Assembly: GCF_000011385.1 (NCBI RefSeq)
Contig: NC_005125.1
Span: forward strand, 4,278,001-4,342,000
DNA length: 64,000 nt
Reading direction: 5' to 3'
DNA from: Gloeobacter violaceus PCC 7421
Lineage (GTDB): Bacteria > Cyanobacteriota > Cyanobacteriia > Gloeobacterales > Gloeobacteraceae
The notes under the pieces: generated by a model
Told to the model about the DNA's origin: nothing
What the model saw: only the letters and a program-made list of their open reading frames with translations
The model's database searches: none
Shown: positions 45,585 through 54,512 of the stretch, piece after piece
Layout: each line of letters opens with the position of its first letter
How positions within the stretch are numbered: position 1 is the stretch's first letter
Position numbers and translations under genes: made by a program

Positions 45585-46446
45585 GGAGGTTGTAGCGCAG
45601 CCCCTGGGCCATCACCGCGATGCGGAAGTTGCCGACGCTGAGCGGCTGGTAGGACTGGATGTCGTTGATCGTGTTGTAGACCAATTCGCTGCCGTCCACC
45701 ACGGTGACGGTCCCCTCGCCGATCACCTCCAGGATGCCGTCGCCGTGCAGCACCACGGCGGTGTTCTCGTCGATGCCGATGCCGATGCAGTGAGGTTGGG
45801 AGGCCACCGCGGTCATCAACCTGGGTAGACGGTTGCGGTTGTGAAAGTGCTGATCGACGATCACATCTTTAAGAAGGCCGAGTCCCTCGGAAAGTTCCAC
45901 GATGTTGCGCTTGGGCGGCTCACCGCTGTAGCCGCGGGCGATCATGCACTCACCCATGGCGGATGCCCCGGCGCTGGTGCCTGCGATCACCAGCCGCCCG
46001 GCGGTTGAAGCCTGCTGCATGGCGCGGGCCAGGGCCGTGCCGGCGACAAGCTTGCACAGGCGCACCTGATCGCCGCCGGTCATAAAGAGTCCCGTGCTGT
46101 TGTGCAGCCGCGCCACGTTCTCGTCCAGTTCGGCTTCGAAGCGGTTGGTGATGTTGAGCACCTCCACCGAAGCCGCCCCCAACTGCACAAACAGCAACCG
46201 GTAGACCTCCGCCAGAATTTCCGGCATGCTCGAAGCGCTCGGCACGAGGAGTAACCTCGCCTCGGAGCCGCCGGCCCGGGCCAGAAAGGCCTTGAGAATA
46301 CTTTTTTCGCGCTCTTTGTCCTCGGCGCCACCGATAATGATCAGTGGGCTGCCCTGGTTGAGGGCACGCGTGTGCGCATCGATCGTCGGCAACGGCTGAA
46401 CCAAAAGACCTTCACTCTCCCATCCACAACCCAATGGGCTCCCCAC
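45565..46446 (-). CDS. cphB: cyanophycinase
   Basis: Serine exopeptidase (family S51), 293 residues, that cuts cyanophycin into beta-Asp-Arg dipeptides. It has PLIIIGGAEDKEREKSIL at the start of the core, the nucleophile motif AGTSAGASAMG, GLFMTGGDQVRLCKL, and VDQHFHNRNRLPRL. The N-terminal ~32 residues before the core are not conserved, so the true start may be internal. It leads an operon with a full oligopeptide importer; no cyanophycin synthetase is in the window. A form lacking a signal peptide acts in the cytoplasm. Confidence 0.94.
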   Translation of the reverse strand: MGSPLGCGWESEGLLVQPLPTIDAHTRALNQGSPLIIIGGAEDKEREKSILKAFLARAGGSEARLLLVPSASSMPEILAEVYRLLFVQLGAASVEVLNITNRFEAELDENVARLHNSTGLFMTGGDQVRLCKLVAGTALARAMQQASTAGRLVIAGTSAGASAMGECMIARGYSGEPPKRNIVELSEGLGLLKDVIVDQHFHNRNRLPRLMTAVASQPHCIGIGIDENTAVVLHGDGILEVIGEGTVTVVDGSELVYNTINDIQSYQPLSVGNFRIAVMAQGLRYNLRERQTL

Positions 46447-46478
46447 TCTAGACTACAGCACCTTCCCCCCCAAGCAGT

Positions 46479-46506
46479 CTTGAGCGCTTCGCGCCGGATG
46501 GTAGGA
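46479..46506 (+). promoter_or_regulatory. candidate promoter of the OmpR-type regulator
   Basis: TTGAGC (46479-46484) and TAGGAT (46501-46506) are spaced by 16 bp, 26 bp before the ATG at 46532. GAGGAA precedes the start. The cphB gene diverges from here. Confidence 0.45.
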
Positions 46507-46531
46507 TGATGTCGCTCCCAGAGGAACAGGC

Positions 46532-47236
46532 ATGGATGCAACGATGCGCCACCAGACGGTACTGGTGGTCGACGACGCAGAACTCATCCGCGAAACGGTG
46601 GGCATGGCCCTTGGCGAGGAAGGCTACAGCGTCGTGCTGGCCGAGGACGGCCGCCAGGCGCTCGATTTGGTCCGCAACTCCGATAAAGTCGATTTGATCG
46701 TGCTCGACTTGATGTTGCCCCATCTCAACGGCCTTGATCTGTGCCGTTTGCTGCGCCGCGAGGGTAACGCCGTGCCGATTTTGATGCTCACCGCCAAGGG
46801 CACCGAGACCGACCGGGTCGTGGGCCTCGAAGTGGGTGCCGACGACTATCTACCCAAGCCCTTTGGGATGCGCGAGCTGATTGCCCGCTGCCGGGCGGTG
46901 CTGCGCCGCCATACCCGCACCCAGACCCAGGACAACAGCGCTGTCCTGCGCTGCGGCGATCTGTGCATGAATACGCAAGAGTGCCGGGTGCGCGTGCGCG
47001 ACGTCGAAGTCGATCTTTCTCCTAAAGAATTTCGTCTGTTGGAACTATTCATGCGCAACCCGCGCCGGGTATGGTCGCGCGAGCAGCTCATCGAGCGGGT
47101 CTGGGGACCGGATTTCATGGGCGACAGCAAAACCGTCGATGTCCATATTCGCTGGCTGCGCGAGAAGCTCGAGGCCGATCCCAGCCATCCCGAATATCTG
47201 GTGACGGTGCGGGGCTTCGGCTACCGCTTCGGCTAA
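46532..47236 (+). CDS. OmpR/PhoB-family response regulator
   Basis: Transcription regulator of 234 residues. The receiver has VVDDAELI, phospho-acceptor D59 in IVLDLMLP and K109 in YLPKPF. The winged-helix output domain has DLSPKEFRLLELFMRNPRRV, WSREQLIERVWG and VDVHIRWLREKLE with VTVRGFGYRFG. No kinase gene adjoins it. It diverges from the cphB-opp operon with 85 bp between, so it could control that operon; this is positional inference. Confidence 0.94.
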   Translation: MDATMRHQTVLVVDDAELIRETVGMALGEEGYSVVLAEDGRQALDLVRNSDKVDLIVLDLMLPHLNGLDLCRLLRREGNAVPILMLTAKGTETDRVVGLEVGADDYLPKPFGMRELIARCRAVLRRHTRTQTQDNSAVLRCGDLCMNTQECRVRVRDVEVDLSPKEFRLLELFMRNPRRVWSREQLIERVWGPDFMGDSKTVDVHIRWLREKLEADPSHPEYLVTVRGFGYRFG

Positions 47237-47252
47237 AGCATCGCCAATACAG

Positions 47253-47306
47253 GACGGCTGAGGCGTCAGCCGTCGCGCAAGCTACCGCTCCGGCACTTCG
47301 GAGCGG
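47253..47306 (+). terminator. two tandem hairpins after the response regulator
   Basis: GACGGCTGA/TCAGCCGTC (47253-47274, loop GGCG) and CCGCTCCG/CGGAGCGG (47285-47306, 6-base loop) follow the stop by 17 bp. Neither has a U-tract, so they may protect the 3' end or need a factor to terminate. The region up to 47388 has an AT-rich CATATATAG stretch that may be the next gene's promoter. Confidence 0.5.
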
Positions 47307-47388
47307 CATGAACGCCTGCGCACGATCCCGAAGGCTGGACCATATATAGTGTGTATTAGAGAAAGCCTTTTTTCGGGGCGCTACATTT

Positions 47389-48204
47389 ATGAGTCTGCCG
47401 CTATCCGCCTCGCGCCTGGTCCGCTACGCCACCTGCCCGCGCGCCTACGCCTGGAAGTACCGCTATCACTATCCGGAACCCGGTGGCGGCGGTCGGCGGC
47501 AGCGGCTGGGCATTTTGCTGCACGCGACACTGGGTCGCTTCTGGCAGGACTGGCTGGGGCGGCGGGGGGATCGGTCGCTGGGTCACCTGGAGCGGTTGTG
47601 GCGCCAGGGGGGCGGCGAGTTGGAGAAGCCGGAGCAGACGAGCGGCTGGCATGCCCTCGAAAGTTATTACCTGCAGGAAGTGCGCCGGCCGGAACCGCCC
47701 AGGCCCTTTGCCAGCGAAGGTCGGCTGCGCCACAGCCTGGTGCTCGATCGGGTGGATGTGCAGTTCGAATCGCGCTACGACCTGCTTTTGTGGGGCGAGC
47801 CCGACCGCCGAGGGGTAGCGGGTATCGATCTGGTGGAATTCAAGACTGCCCGCCAAGTACGCTCGCTGAGCCAGTTGGAGGCGGATTTGCAGCTGTCGTG
47901 CTACATCCTGGGCATCGGCGCCCAGTACGGACAGGCGTTGCGCACGGTGAGCCATTACTACTTGTTGAGCGGCGAGAAGCTCACTTTTGCCGTCCAGCCC
48001 CATCACCAGCGCTACGCCCTGGAGAAGGCCCAGCGGCTGGTGGCCAATTTATTGGACGGCGGCGACTGGGAGCCCAAACCCGGCAGCCACTGTCGGCGCT
48101 GCGGCTACCGATCCCAGTGCGATCTGTCCAATCCACGCCAGTTGCCCCCTGAAAGTGCCGGCTACGCCCGGCCGGAGCAACCGCTGGTGCTGACGTTGTT
48201 CTGA
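47389..48204 (+). CDS. RecB/Cas4-family PD-(D/E)XK nuclease with Fe-S cysteines
   Basis: Predicted exonuclease, 271 residues. The nuclease core includes a conserved His in GILLHATLG, D131 in SRYDLLLWGEPD, the E-x-K pair E150/K152 in LVEFKTAR and a motif Q near residue 168. Four cysteines (C16, C235, C238, C244; HCRRCGYRSQC at the end) match the iron-sulfur staple of AddB and Cas4. No cas genes or helicase are adjacent, so it is a stand-alone member, common in cyanobacteria and likely in DNA repair or recombination. Confidence 0.85.
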   Translation: MSLPLSASRLVRYATCPRAYAWKYRYHYPEPGGGGRRQRLGILLHATLGRFWQDWLGRRGDRSLGHLERLWRQGGGELEKPEQTSGWHALESYYLQEVRRPEPPRPFASEGRLRHSLVLDRVDVQFESRYDLLLWGEPDRRGVAGIDLVEFKTARQVRSLSQLEADLQLSCYILGIGAQYGQALRTVSHYYLLSGEKLTFAVQPHHQRYALEKAQRLVANLLDGGDWEPKPGSHCRRCGYRSQCDLSNPRQLPPESAGYARPEQPLVLTLF

Positions 48205-48321
48205 GCTTAGTATGCCTGCAGCCAACCCCTTGGGCCAAGCTTTGAAGCCCCACCATCGTCCGGTGCTGCTCACATATCGATCAACAGAGCCATTACATGA
48301 ACAGCAAGGCTGAAACTCGAG

Positions 48322-49446
48322 CTATTTCCGAAGCCTTGTGAGCACGAGGAAGCTTAAGACGAACGCGGCAGCACGCTTGAGTGGGTTGGTAGGTTCCGGT
48401 CGGCCTGCAGAATGTCGTGCGTCTGGGCCGAGCCTCGCCTCAGCACCGACGGCCTGCAAAGCAGGCAGGGCCGCCGGCTCGGCGGGCGCTTCGACTGCCT
48501 GGGAGTACTGGCTCGGGCCGATGCCCTGGCGGGCGAGCACGCTTTGCTCGATGGGCATGGCATTGTCGGAAGGTACAATCTGCGAGCCGTACTTCTTGGC
48601 AAAGACCTTGGTAAATTCGGCCCCGAAAAAAAGAATTTGGACTGTGTAATAGACCCACACCAGCACGACCACCAGCGAGCCCGCCGCCCCGTAGCTGGAG
48701 CCGAAGCTGCTCTGGCCCAGGTAAAGCCCGATGAGCGACTTGCCCAGTACGAACAGGATCGCCGTCATCGCAGCACCAATGGCGACGTCCTGCCAGGCAA
48801 TTTTGACATCCGGGAGCACCTTGTAAATCATCGCGAATAAGAGCGTCGTGATCGCAACTGAAACCAGCACGTCCACCAATCCCGGCACGAAGCCGGGCAT
48901 CGGCAGCAAGGCGCCGAAGTAGCCGGTGACGGCACTGACGACGGCGCTGACGACCAGCGACACCAACATCAAAAAAGCGATCCCGAAGACCATCGAAAAG
49001 GAGACGAAGCGCTGCTTGACCACCTCCACCCAGCTGCGGTCGGGCTTGGGCGCCACGCCCCAGATAGTGTTGAGGGCGTCTTGCAACTCGCCGAACAGCC
49101 CCGAGACGCCGAAGAGGATGGCGCCAAGGGCGATGGCGGTGGCGGTGAACCCCGAGGCGGGATGGTAGGCGCTTTTGACCAGTTCCTGGATGGCCGACGC
49201 GCTCTGCTGGCCTACCAGACCGGCAATCTGGTTGTCGAGCTGACCGCGCACCGCATCTGGACCCAGAAAAAACCCGGCGACGGCGATCACCACCACCAAC
49301 AGCGGTGCCAGCGAAAAGAATGTGTAGTATGCAAGGGCTGCCGCCAGACGCGGCACCTTGTCATTCGACCACTCCTGGCCGGTTTCTTTGAGTAAGTCGA
49401 GCCCTTTCTGCCAGAGGGGCAAGGGGGCGGGCTGCGGGTTGGTCAT
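48322..49446 (-). CDS. YihY/BrkB-family inner membrane protein
   Basis: Inner-membrane protein of 374 residues. The family core has six membrane helices (RLAAALAYYTFFSLAPLLVV; SWVEVVKQRFVSFSMVF; SYGAAGSLVVVLVWVYYTVQ; ILFFGAEFTKVFA). The last ~80 residues are a hydrophilic Ala/Pro-rich tail unlike the core. Despite the old 'ribonuclease BN' label, the family's function is unclear. ATG 49446 is preferred to one seven codons upstream. Confidence 0.92.
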   Translation of the reverse strand: MTNPQPAPLPLWQKGLDLLKETGQEWSNDKVPRLAAALAYYTFFSLAPLLVVVIAVAGFFLGPDAVRGQLDNQIAGLVGQQSASAIQELVKSAYHPASGFTATAIALGAILFGVSGLFGELQDALNTIWGVAPKPDRSWVEVVKQRFVSFSMVFGIAFLMLVSLVVSAVVSAVTGYFGALLPMPGFVPGLVDVLVSVAITTLLFAMIYKVLPDVKIAWQDVAIGAAMTAILFVLGKSLIGLYLGQSSFGSSYGAAGSLVVVLVWVYYTVQILFFGAEFTKVFAKKYGSQIVPSDNAMPIEQSVLARQGIGPSQYSQAVEAPAEPAALPALQAVGAEARLGPDARHSAGRPEPTNPLKRAAAFVLSFLVLTRLRK

Positions 49447-49559
49447 CGGTTTGGAACTGTAATGCACACCCCGATATCATCCCATTCGGGTGGCGCGAGC
49501 TTCGTCTTCCCCAGGTGGGAAGTGCGGCTGTGGCTGTCCCTCCCAAGAAAGAGGCTGAT

Positions 49560-50621
49560 TCAGGGTTGGGTTTTCTGGAGAGCGGCGAGCAGTTCGGCCC
49601 GGTCCGGGGTGCTGCTCGCAAAGATCACTTCTCTCAGCCAGCCGTTGAGAGGCAACGGTTGGGCGGGTTTTTTGTCCGCCCGGGCGTAGGCACCCGCTTC
49701 GACATCCTTGACAAAAGCGATCCAGAGCTTGAAAAATTGCTGCTGCTGGGCAGGGGTGAGCCGGATCTGCGTACCGACCTCGGCGGCACCACCTTTGCGG
49801 CGGGTGAGCAACAGCCGGTCGCTGAGCACAACCCCCTGCAGGAAGTCACTGCCGATGAGCATCGAAAAGGAGATCGGATCGCTGCCGCCTAGGGCGATTT
49901 TGGCTTCGCCGGGGGTGGGCGTGTCGGCGGCACGGGTACGGCCGCTTTGCCGCTGCAGGCTCGCGATCAATTCCTGGCGGGTATTGAGCAGGATTGCTTT
50001 GGCTTTTTGCAGCCGCTCCGCCGTATCGGGGATCTCCAGAAGCATCTGTTGCGTCCTCGGAGCGCCGTAGAAGCGACTAGCCATCCAATAAGAAAATTCC
50101 CTGGGTTCGCTCGGCAGTCTGGGTAGGTCCACCGTGCGCTTGAGCGCTTCGCTCGAGAGGCCCACCACGTCCTGGAGCAGTTGCTTAGTCTCGATAACCA
50201 GCGGCTCCAACTCTTTGCCGGACGGTCCCTCGGCAAGCCAATCGACCGCCGCCAGCAAAAACGGCTCGCGCTGGGTATAGGAGCCGACCCGGAAGCGCCG
50301 CCCGCCCTGGGTAAGCATATTAAAACCGCCGCCACCGAGCTGCTCGATGTAGAGAATATCGGCCGTGCAACCGATCGCGGCGGGTTTGTCGTTGGTTTTA
50401 AGCACGACCCCCAGCCGTCCGTCGCCGTTGAGTACCGCGCCCATCATCTTGCGGTCGCGGGGCTGGACGATGCTCAAGGTGAGCGGCTGCCCCGGAAAAA
50501 GAACAGCCTCCGGCAACACTACCAAAGGCAATGCTCGAGGAGGATCGGCGGCCTGCGCTGCAAAACTTCCAAAAGCGGCAACGGCCACACCCCCCAGAAT
50601 AAATCGGCGGCGAACACCCAT
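49560..50621 (-). CDS. exported Lon N-domain-like protein
   Basis: A 353-residue protein. From ATG 50621 it begins MGVRRRFILGGVAVAAFGSF, which has a twin-arginine look and a hydrophobic core ending at AQA, so export is likely. Residues about 30-205 match the Lon protease substrate-binding (LON) domain: LPLVVLPEAVLFPGQPLTLS, IGCTADILYIEQLGGGGFNM and GRRRFRVGSY-like sequence. No ATPase or protease domain follows. The C-terminal 130 residues, from GGSDPISFSMLIGSDFLQG, are a separate domain I do not recognise. LON-domain-only proteins are usual in cyanobacteria, but they are normally cytoplasmic. Confidence 0.78.
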   Translation of the reverse strand: MGVRRRFILGGVAVAAFGSFAAQAADPPRALPLVVLPEAVLFPGQPLTLSIVQPRDRKMMGAVLNGDGRLGVVLKTNDKPAAIGCTADILYIEQLGGGGFNMLTQGGRRFRVGSYTQREPFLLAAVDWLAEGPSGKELEPLVIETKQLLQDVVGLSSEALKRTVDLPRLPSEPREFSYWMASRFYGAPRTQQMLLEIPDTAERLQKAKAILLNTRQELIASLQRQSGRTRAADTPTPGEAKIALGGSDPISFSMLIGSDFLQGVVLSDRLLLTRRKGGAAEVGTQIRLTPAQQQQFFKLWIAFVKDVEAGAYARADKKPAQPLPLNGWLREVIFASSTPDRAELLAALQKTQP

Positions 50622-50749
50622 GGCCGGTTGTCTCCGATTGGCCCCTCTGGGATTCAATGTACGCCATTGCGGCACATCTGTCCTTCTCAGTCCTGCGGGC
50701 TAGCGACCGTTCTATCACGTTCTGTCAGTAGATTGATGAATGTCAGCTC

Positions 50750-50766
50750 CCACGTTGATAACGTGG
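50750..50766. promoter_or_regulatory. short inverted repeat upstream of the Psb35-like gene
   Basis: CCACGTT and AACGTGG flank GAT, ending 25 bp before the ATG at 50792. It may be an operator or a small leader hairpin; no U-tract follows. Confidence 0.35.
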
Positions 50767-50791
50767 CAGTGTCAAAACGGAATCTTCGGTT

Positions 50792-51004
50792 ATGGAAAGT
50801 TTGCCCATCGTTTTGTTGGTTGTCGGATTTATCGTTGCGGTTACCTTCGGCTCAATCGCCTGGTACAACTCCAAGCGTCCGCCCGGCTGGGAAGCCGCGA
50901 AAAAGCCCGACGTCGTGCCGGACCTGACGCCGGATCAAAAGCGCTGGCCCAACAAGCCCAATCCCTCCGACGCGACCAGCCCCGAGAATGTTATTCGCGA
51001 ATAA
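50792..51004 (+). CDS. one-helix membrane protein, Psb35-like
   Basis: A 70-residue protein with one N-terminal transmembrane helix (LPIVLLVVGFIVAVTFGSIA) followed by WYNSKRPPGWEAAKKPDVVP and an Asp/Pro/Asn-rich cytoplasmic or stromal tail. The pattern resembles the small cyanobacterial protein Psb35, which stabilises the CP47 assembly module of photosystem II, as I remember it. I could not align it, so the identity is tentative. Confidence 0.6.
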   Translation: MESLPIVLLVVGFIVAVTFGSIAWYNSKRPPGWEAAKKPDVVPDLTPDQKRWPNKPNPSDATSPENVIRE

Positions 51005-51098
51005 AAAGCTTCGCGACTTCCCCACCGCGGTCTTCCACTCAGCCGTTGCGGCTTCCTGGCTCAGGGAGCCGCTTTTTATCGACGGCACCGCTCATCAA

Positions 51099-51128
51099 AA
51101 CGGCCGAGGAATCGATTCCTCGGCCGTT
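51099..51128. terminator. perfect 30 bp palindrome
   Basis: AACGGCCGAGGAATC is followed directly by its own reverse complement. It lies 95 bp after the Psb35-like gene and about 30 bp past the end of the small reverse-strand gene at 51157. As RNA it would form a strong hairpin ending in a short AU run; as DNA it is a symmetrical protein site. A terminator shared by convergent genes is the simplest reading. Confidence 0.55.
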
Positions 51129-51156
51129 ATAGGTCTTAAGAGCTGAACGCCTACCG

Positions 51157-51330
51157 CTACCAGCAGCGCTCTAGATATTGCTGCTCAGATTGCAGCGCCG
51201 TCAGCAACCGTTTGTCGCCGCTCTGTTGCGCTCTGACGATGCGCCCATCGAGCTGCCGTTTCCAGTTTTCTAACTGCAACCGGCGAAAGTGGCTGATGCG
51301 TGTGCCTTCGCTTTTTCCCCAAAGTTTCAT
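51157..51330 (-). CDS. possible small basic protein, 57 aa
   Basis: An open frame from ATG 51330 to TAG at 51157 encodes MKLWGKSEGTRISHFRRLQL, a helical Arg/Gln-rich middle (ENWKRQLDGRIVRAQQSGDK) and a C-terminus ending QYLERCW. A TAGAAT -10-like box lies about 28 bp upstream and a palindromic terminator just downstream. I recognise no family. The bounded layout makes it more than a chance frame, but coding is unproven. Confidence 0.45.
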   Translation of the reverse strand: MKLWGKSEGTRISHFRRLQLENWKRQLDGRIVRAQQSGDKRLLTALQSEQQYLERCW

Positions 51331-51412
51331 CTGCGCCTACCCATCTATCACCACTCCAATTCTACTCAAAAACAAGTACTTTGTAGCAAATTACACATTT
51401 TGTGAGGATTCC

Positions 51413-51706
51413 TTAACGGCGCAGTTCGATGTCGGGCAGTGGGCGAATGCGCCCCTGCTCGATGTGGTAATGGGCGCCGCAGGCGGGGCAGACGGCTTCT
51501 CCCAGCAGCGTCGGTGCTTCGTCGGTGCCCGCGAGGATGTCCTCGGGGGTGAGGGACCACTTGTGCTCACAGCGCGGACAGACGAACCAGCGGCTGCCCG
51601 GCCCCAGTTCCGGTACATTCAGCAGGATATTTCCCGGCTGCGGCCAGCGGTCGAGGCCGCGTTGCACCGAGCAGCGGTAGCGGCGAAAGGGACGCTGCAG
51701 CTCCAT
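51413..51706 (-). CDS. zinc-ribbon protein coupled to a GTPase
   Basis: A 97-residue protein with two CxxC knuckles, FVCPRCEHKWSL and AVCPACGAHYHI, forming one zinc ribbon in its second half. Its ATG overlaps the GTPase stop by one base (TGATG), so the two should be made together. It is the last gene of a five-gene run. It may be a regulatory or targeting subunit of the GTPase. Longer frames upstream on this strand are shadows of the GTPase. Confidence 0.72.
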   Translation of the reverse strand: MELQRPFRRYRCSVQRGLDRWPQPGNILLNVPELGPGSRWFVCPRCEHKWSLTPEDILAGTDEAPTLLGEAVCPACGAHYHIEQGRIRPLPDIELRR

Positions 51707-52593
51707 CAACTGCCTCCGGCGCTCTCCGGTGGGGAAGGTTCGATGCCGTCCCCGGCCGAGGGCGGGGGCGGATGCCGCTGGGCCAGGCGACCCAAGATAC
51801 CGGGCTCCGGGGGGGGGCGCTCGCCGCGCAAGCTGCGCACCCAGGTGCGCAGGGCCGCTGCCCAGGGCGTCCGGCCGGCCGGACTGTGCAGATCCACGAT
51901 GCGTCCCACCAGCCAGACGAGCGTCTCGGTCGCGCCCACCGGCCGCAGAACGACCCGCTGGGCCTCCCGGACCAAGGGCATGCCGACGAAAAAAAGACGG
52001 CAGTCGATGCGGCGGGCGGCCAGCCAACCGGTCATCGGGGCAAGGCGGGCGATCAGTCGGCCGCGGCCGCCGCCCCCCGCGGCGAGCAAGTCGCACTTGG
52101 TGAGAACAATGGCGAAGGCGTAGGGCAAGCCCGCCTCGGCCGCGAGCAGCGCGATCGATTTGACCATTTCCAGGATGGTTTGCAGCCGGTCCGCGTAGTC
52201 GTCGCGGTTGTACAACGCCAGGGCATCGAGAAAAACGCAGCAGCCGTGGGAATTGAGCACCATGGCGCGCAGGCGGCCGTCGGGCTGCTCGCACAGCTCG
52301 CCCGGGATATCCTGCCAGTCGAAGTGACAGAGGGTCTTCTGGCCGCTCCAGTGGCGCACGCGCAGGTGAAAGTGAAAATCGGTGACCTTGATGGTCGCGG
52401 GCGGATAGTGGCCGGTGCGCCCGATGTAGGCGAGCACCTGCTCCAGGTGGCGGCGGGAGGTCTGGTCGTCGCAGTCGAACCAGGCGGCGGGCCGTGCCTC
52501 CTGAGTCTGCCGCCACTCGGCGTAGCTGCCGGCCAGAAAGACGGTTTTGCCCACCCCCCTCTGTCCGATGCTCAGCAGGCAGAACGTCTTCAA
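51706..52593 (-). CDS. TRAFAC-like GTPase
   Basis: Predicted regulatory GTPase, 295 residues. G1 P-loop GQRGVGKT is at residues 10-17. A G3-like DWQDIPGE replaces the usual DxxG, and G4 is TKCD in AIVLTKCDLLAAG. The C-terminal 50 residues are Pro-rich and probably disordered. It resembles small GTPases found in bacterial conflict and multicellularity loci, but I could not assign a subfamily. It is translationally coupled to a zinc-ribbon gene and follows an ABC exporter gene by 66 bp. Confidence 0.75.
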   Translation of the reverse strand: MKTFCLLSIGQRGVGKTVFLAGSYAEWRQTQEARPAAWFDCDDQTSRRHLEQVLAYIGRTGHYPPATIKVTDFHFHLRVRHWSGQKTLCHFDWQDIPGELCEQPDGRLRAMVLNSHGCCVFLDALALYNRDDYADRLQTILEMVKSIALLAAEAGLPYAFAIVLTKCDLLAAGGGGRGRLIARLAPMTGWLAARRIDCRLFFVGMPLVREAQRVVLRPVGATETLVWLVGRIVDLHSPAGRTPWAAALRTWVRSLRGERPPPEPGILGRLAQRHPPPPSAGDGIEPSPPESAGGS

Positions 52594-52659
52594 GGGCAGC
52601 TCCGTGCACCACCCCTACAATACGCTTGCCGGGGCCGGGCTGGATGCAGGGGAGACGCC

Positions 52660-54462
52660 CTAGGGGGATCGCTCGCCGGTCTGCACCCGCCACAGCGCCG
52701 CATACAGACCACTTTGGCGGAGCAAGTCGTCGTGGCGACCGTGCTCGACGAGGCGCCCGCGGTCGATGACGTGGATGCAATCGGCGGTTCGGACGGTCGA
52801 GAGGCGGTGGGCGATCACGATCGTCGTGCGCCCCCGGGTGATGCGCTCCAGCGAGCGCTGGATGGCCGCCTCCGTCTCGTTGTCGATGGCGGAGGTGGCT
52901 TCATCGAGGATGAGAATCGGCGGGTCTTTGAGGATGGCGCGCGCCAGGGCGAGGCGCTGGCGCTGTCCGCCGGAGAGTTTCTGGCCGCGCTCGCCCACGA
53001 CCGTGTCGTATCCCTGGGGCAGCTCGCCGATAAATCCGTGGGCCTCCGCCGCCCTGGCCGCCGCGACGACTTGCTCGGGCGAGGCGTCAAAGCTGCCGTA
53101 GGCAATGTTCTCGCGCACCGTTCCGGGAAAGAGAAACACCTCCTGGCTCACCAGGCCCACCGCCCGCCTCAGATCGGCCGGGGCGATATCGCCCAGGGGG
53201 CGTCCGTCCAGGGTGATCGCCCCGGCCGTGGGTTCGTACAGCCGCAGCAGCAGTTTGACCAGCGTGCTCTTGCCGGAGCCGGTGGGACCGACGATGGCCG
53301 TCGTCTTCCCGGCGGGGATCGCCAGGGAAAAATTCTCCAACACCGGCTTGCGGCTCCGGTAGGCAAAGTTCACCCCGGCAAGCACAATCGCGCCGCGCGC
53401 CGCGGCGGCGGGGAGCGGTTGGTTCCCGCCGTGGACAGCAATGGGAGTGTCGAGCAAGTCGAGCACCCGGGCGGTCGAGGCCATCGCCCGCTGGTAAAGA
53501 TCCAGCGTCTGGCCCAGGCGCGTCAGCGGCCAGAGCAGCCGCTGGATCAGATACACCAGCACGCTGTAGTTGCCGACCGAAAGGCTGCCCGCCGCCACCG
53601 CCATCCCGCCGAACAGCAGCGTGGCCACAAACCCAATCAAGATCAAAATCCGGATAAGCGGTACGAAGGCGGCGCTCACGGCGATGGCGCGACGGTTGCT
53701 CTGGCGGTAGGCGTCGCTGTCGGCGCGCAGGCGTTCGAGCTCGAACGCTTCGCTTGCAAAGCTTTTGATTGTCGTGATCCCGCCCAGATTGTTGGCGAGG
53801 CGGGCGCTCAGCAGGCTGACTTTTTCGCGCACCTCGGCGTAGTAGGGGGCAAGCAGTCTCTGAAAGGCGATCGATCCCCAGAGAATAAACGGCATCGGCA
53901 GCATCGCCAGCCAGGCGATCGCTGGGGCGAGATAGAAAAAGACGCCGCCGATGACCAAGACCGTGGTCACCACCTGCAGCACTTCGTTGGCGCCGCTGTC
54001 CAAAAAGCGTTCCAACTGGTTGATGTCGTCGTTCAAGACGGCCAGCAGCCCGCCGGTGCTGCGCTCCTCGAAGTAGGCAAGTTCGAGCTGCTGCAGGTGA
54101 GCGTAGGCGTCTAGGCGCATTTCGTGCTCGATGTCCTGGGCAAGGTTGCGCCACAACCTGCCGTAGAAGTACTCAAAGAGCGATTCGAGCGCCCAGATTG
54201 CGGCACTGAGGGCCGACAGCAGCGCCAGTTGGCCGAAGACGTCGGCAACCCCAAGGCGGGCCAGCCACGAATTTTGCTGCTCGACCACCGCGTCCACCGC
54301 CGCGCCGATGAGCACAGGCGGGGCGAGATCAAAAATTTTGTTGAGCACCGAGCAGCCGGCCGCCTGCCGGAAGCGGGTGCGGTAGGTCCGGCCATAGGCC
54401 AAAAGCCGCCACAGCGGATGGTTGGCAAAACCGGTGCGCAGGGGCTGGAGAACTCGAGACAC
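52660..54462 (-). CDS. ABC exporter, half-transporter (MsbA/MDR-type)
   Basis: Fused membrane and ATPase half-transporter, 600 residues, acting as a homodimer or with a partner. The membrane domain has six helices and the intracellular motif [20 protein letters not shown]. The ATPase has Walker [11 protein letters not shown]-loop [12 protein letters not shown], signature [14 protein letters not shown], Walker [13 protein letters not shown] and H-loop [10 protein letters not shown]. It may export a lipid, peptide or drug; the flanking DAC-like and GTPase genes give no direct clue. Confidence 0.94.
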   Translation of the reverse strand: MSRVLQPLRTGFANHPLWRLLAYGRTYRTRFRQAAGCSVLNKIFDLAPPVLIGAAVDAVVEQQNSWLARLGVADVFGQLALLSALSAAIWALESLFEYFYGRLWRNLAQDIEHEMRLDAYAHLQQLELAYFEERSTGGLLAVLNDDINQLERFLDSGANEVLQVVTTVLVIGGVFFYLAPAIAWLAMLPMPFILWGSIAFQRLLAPYYAEVREKVSLLSARLANNLGGITTIKSFASEAFELERLRADSDAYRQSNRRAIAVSAAFVPLIRILILIGFVATLLFGGMAVAAGSLSVGNYSVLVYLIQRLLWPLTRLGQTLDLYQRAMASTARVLDLLDTPIAVHGGNQPLPAAAARGAIVLAGVNFAYRSRKPVLENFSLAIPAGKTTAIVGPTGSGKSTLVKLLLRLYEPTAGAITLDGRPLGDIAPADLRRAVGLVSQEVFLFPGTVRENIAYGSFDASPEQVVAAARAAEAHGFIGELPQGYDTVVGERGQKLSGGQRQRLALARAILKDPPILILDEATSAIDNETEAAIQRSLERITRGRTTIVIAHRLSTVRTADCIHVIDRGRLVEHGRHDDLLRQSGLYAALWRVQTGERSP

Positions 54463-54512
54463 CGCGCGCTGGAGTCGGGAACGTTCTTAGGCTAACCCGG
54501 CCGGGACGGTTC

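Noticed and set aside
43950-45641. 563-codon open frame opposite oppA
   Set aside because: Shadow of oppA; no signal, domain or ribosome site.
51413-52780. Single 455-residue protein on the reverse strand
   Set aside because: Only its last 97 codons encode a real protein (zinc ribbon); the rest is the GTPase gene read in the wrong frame.
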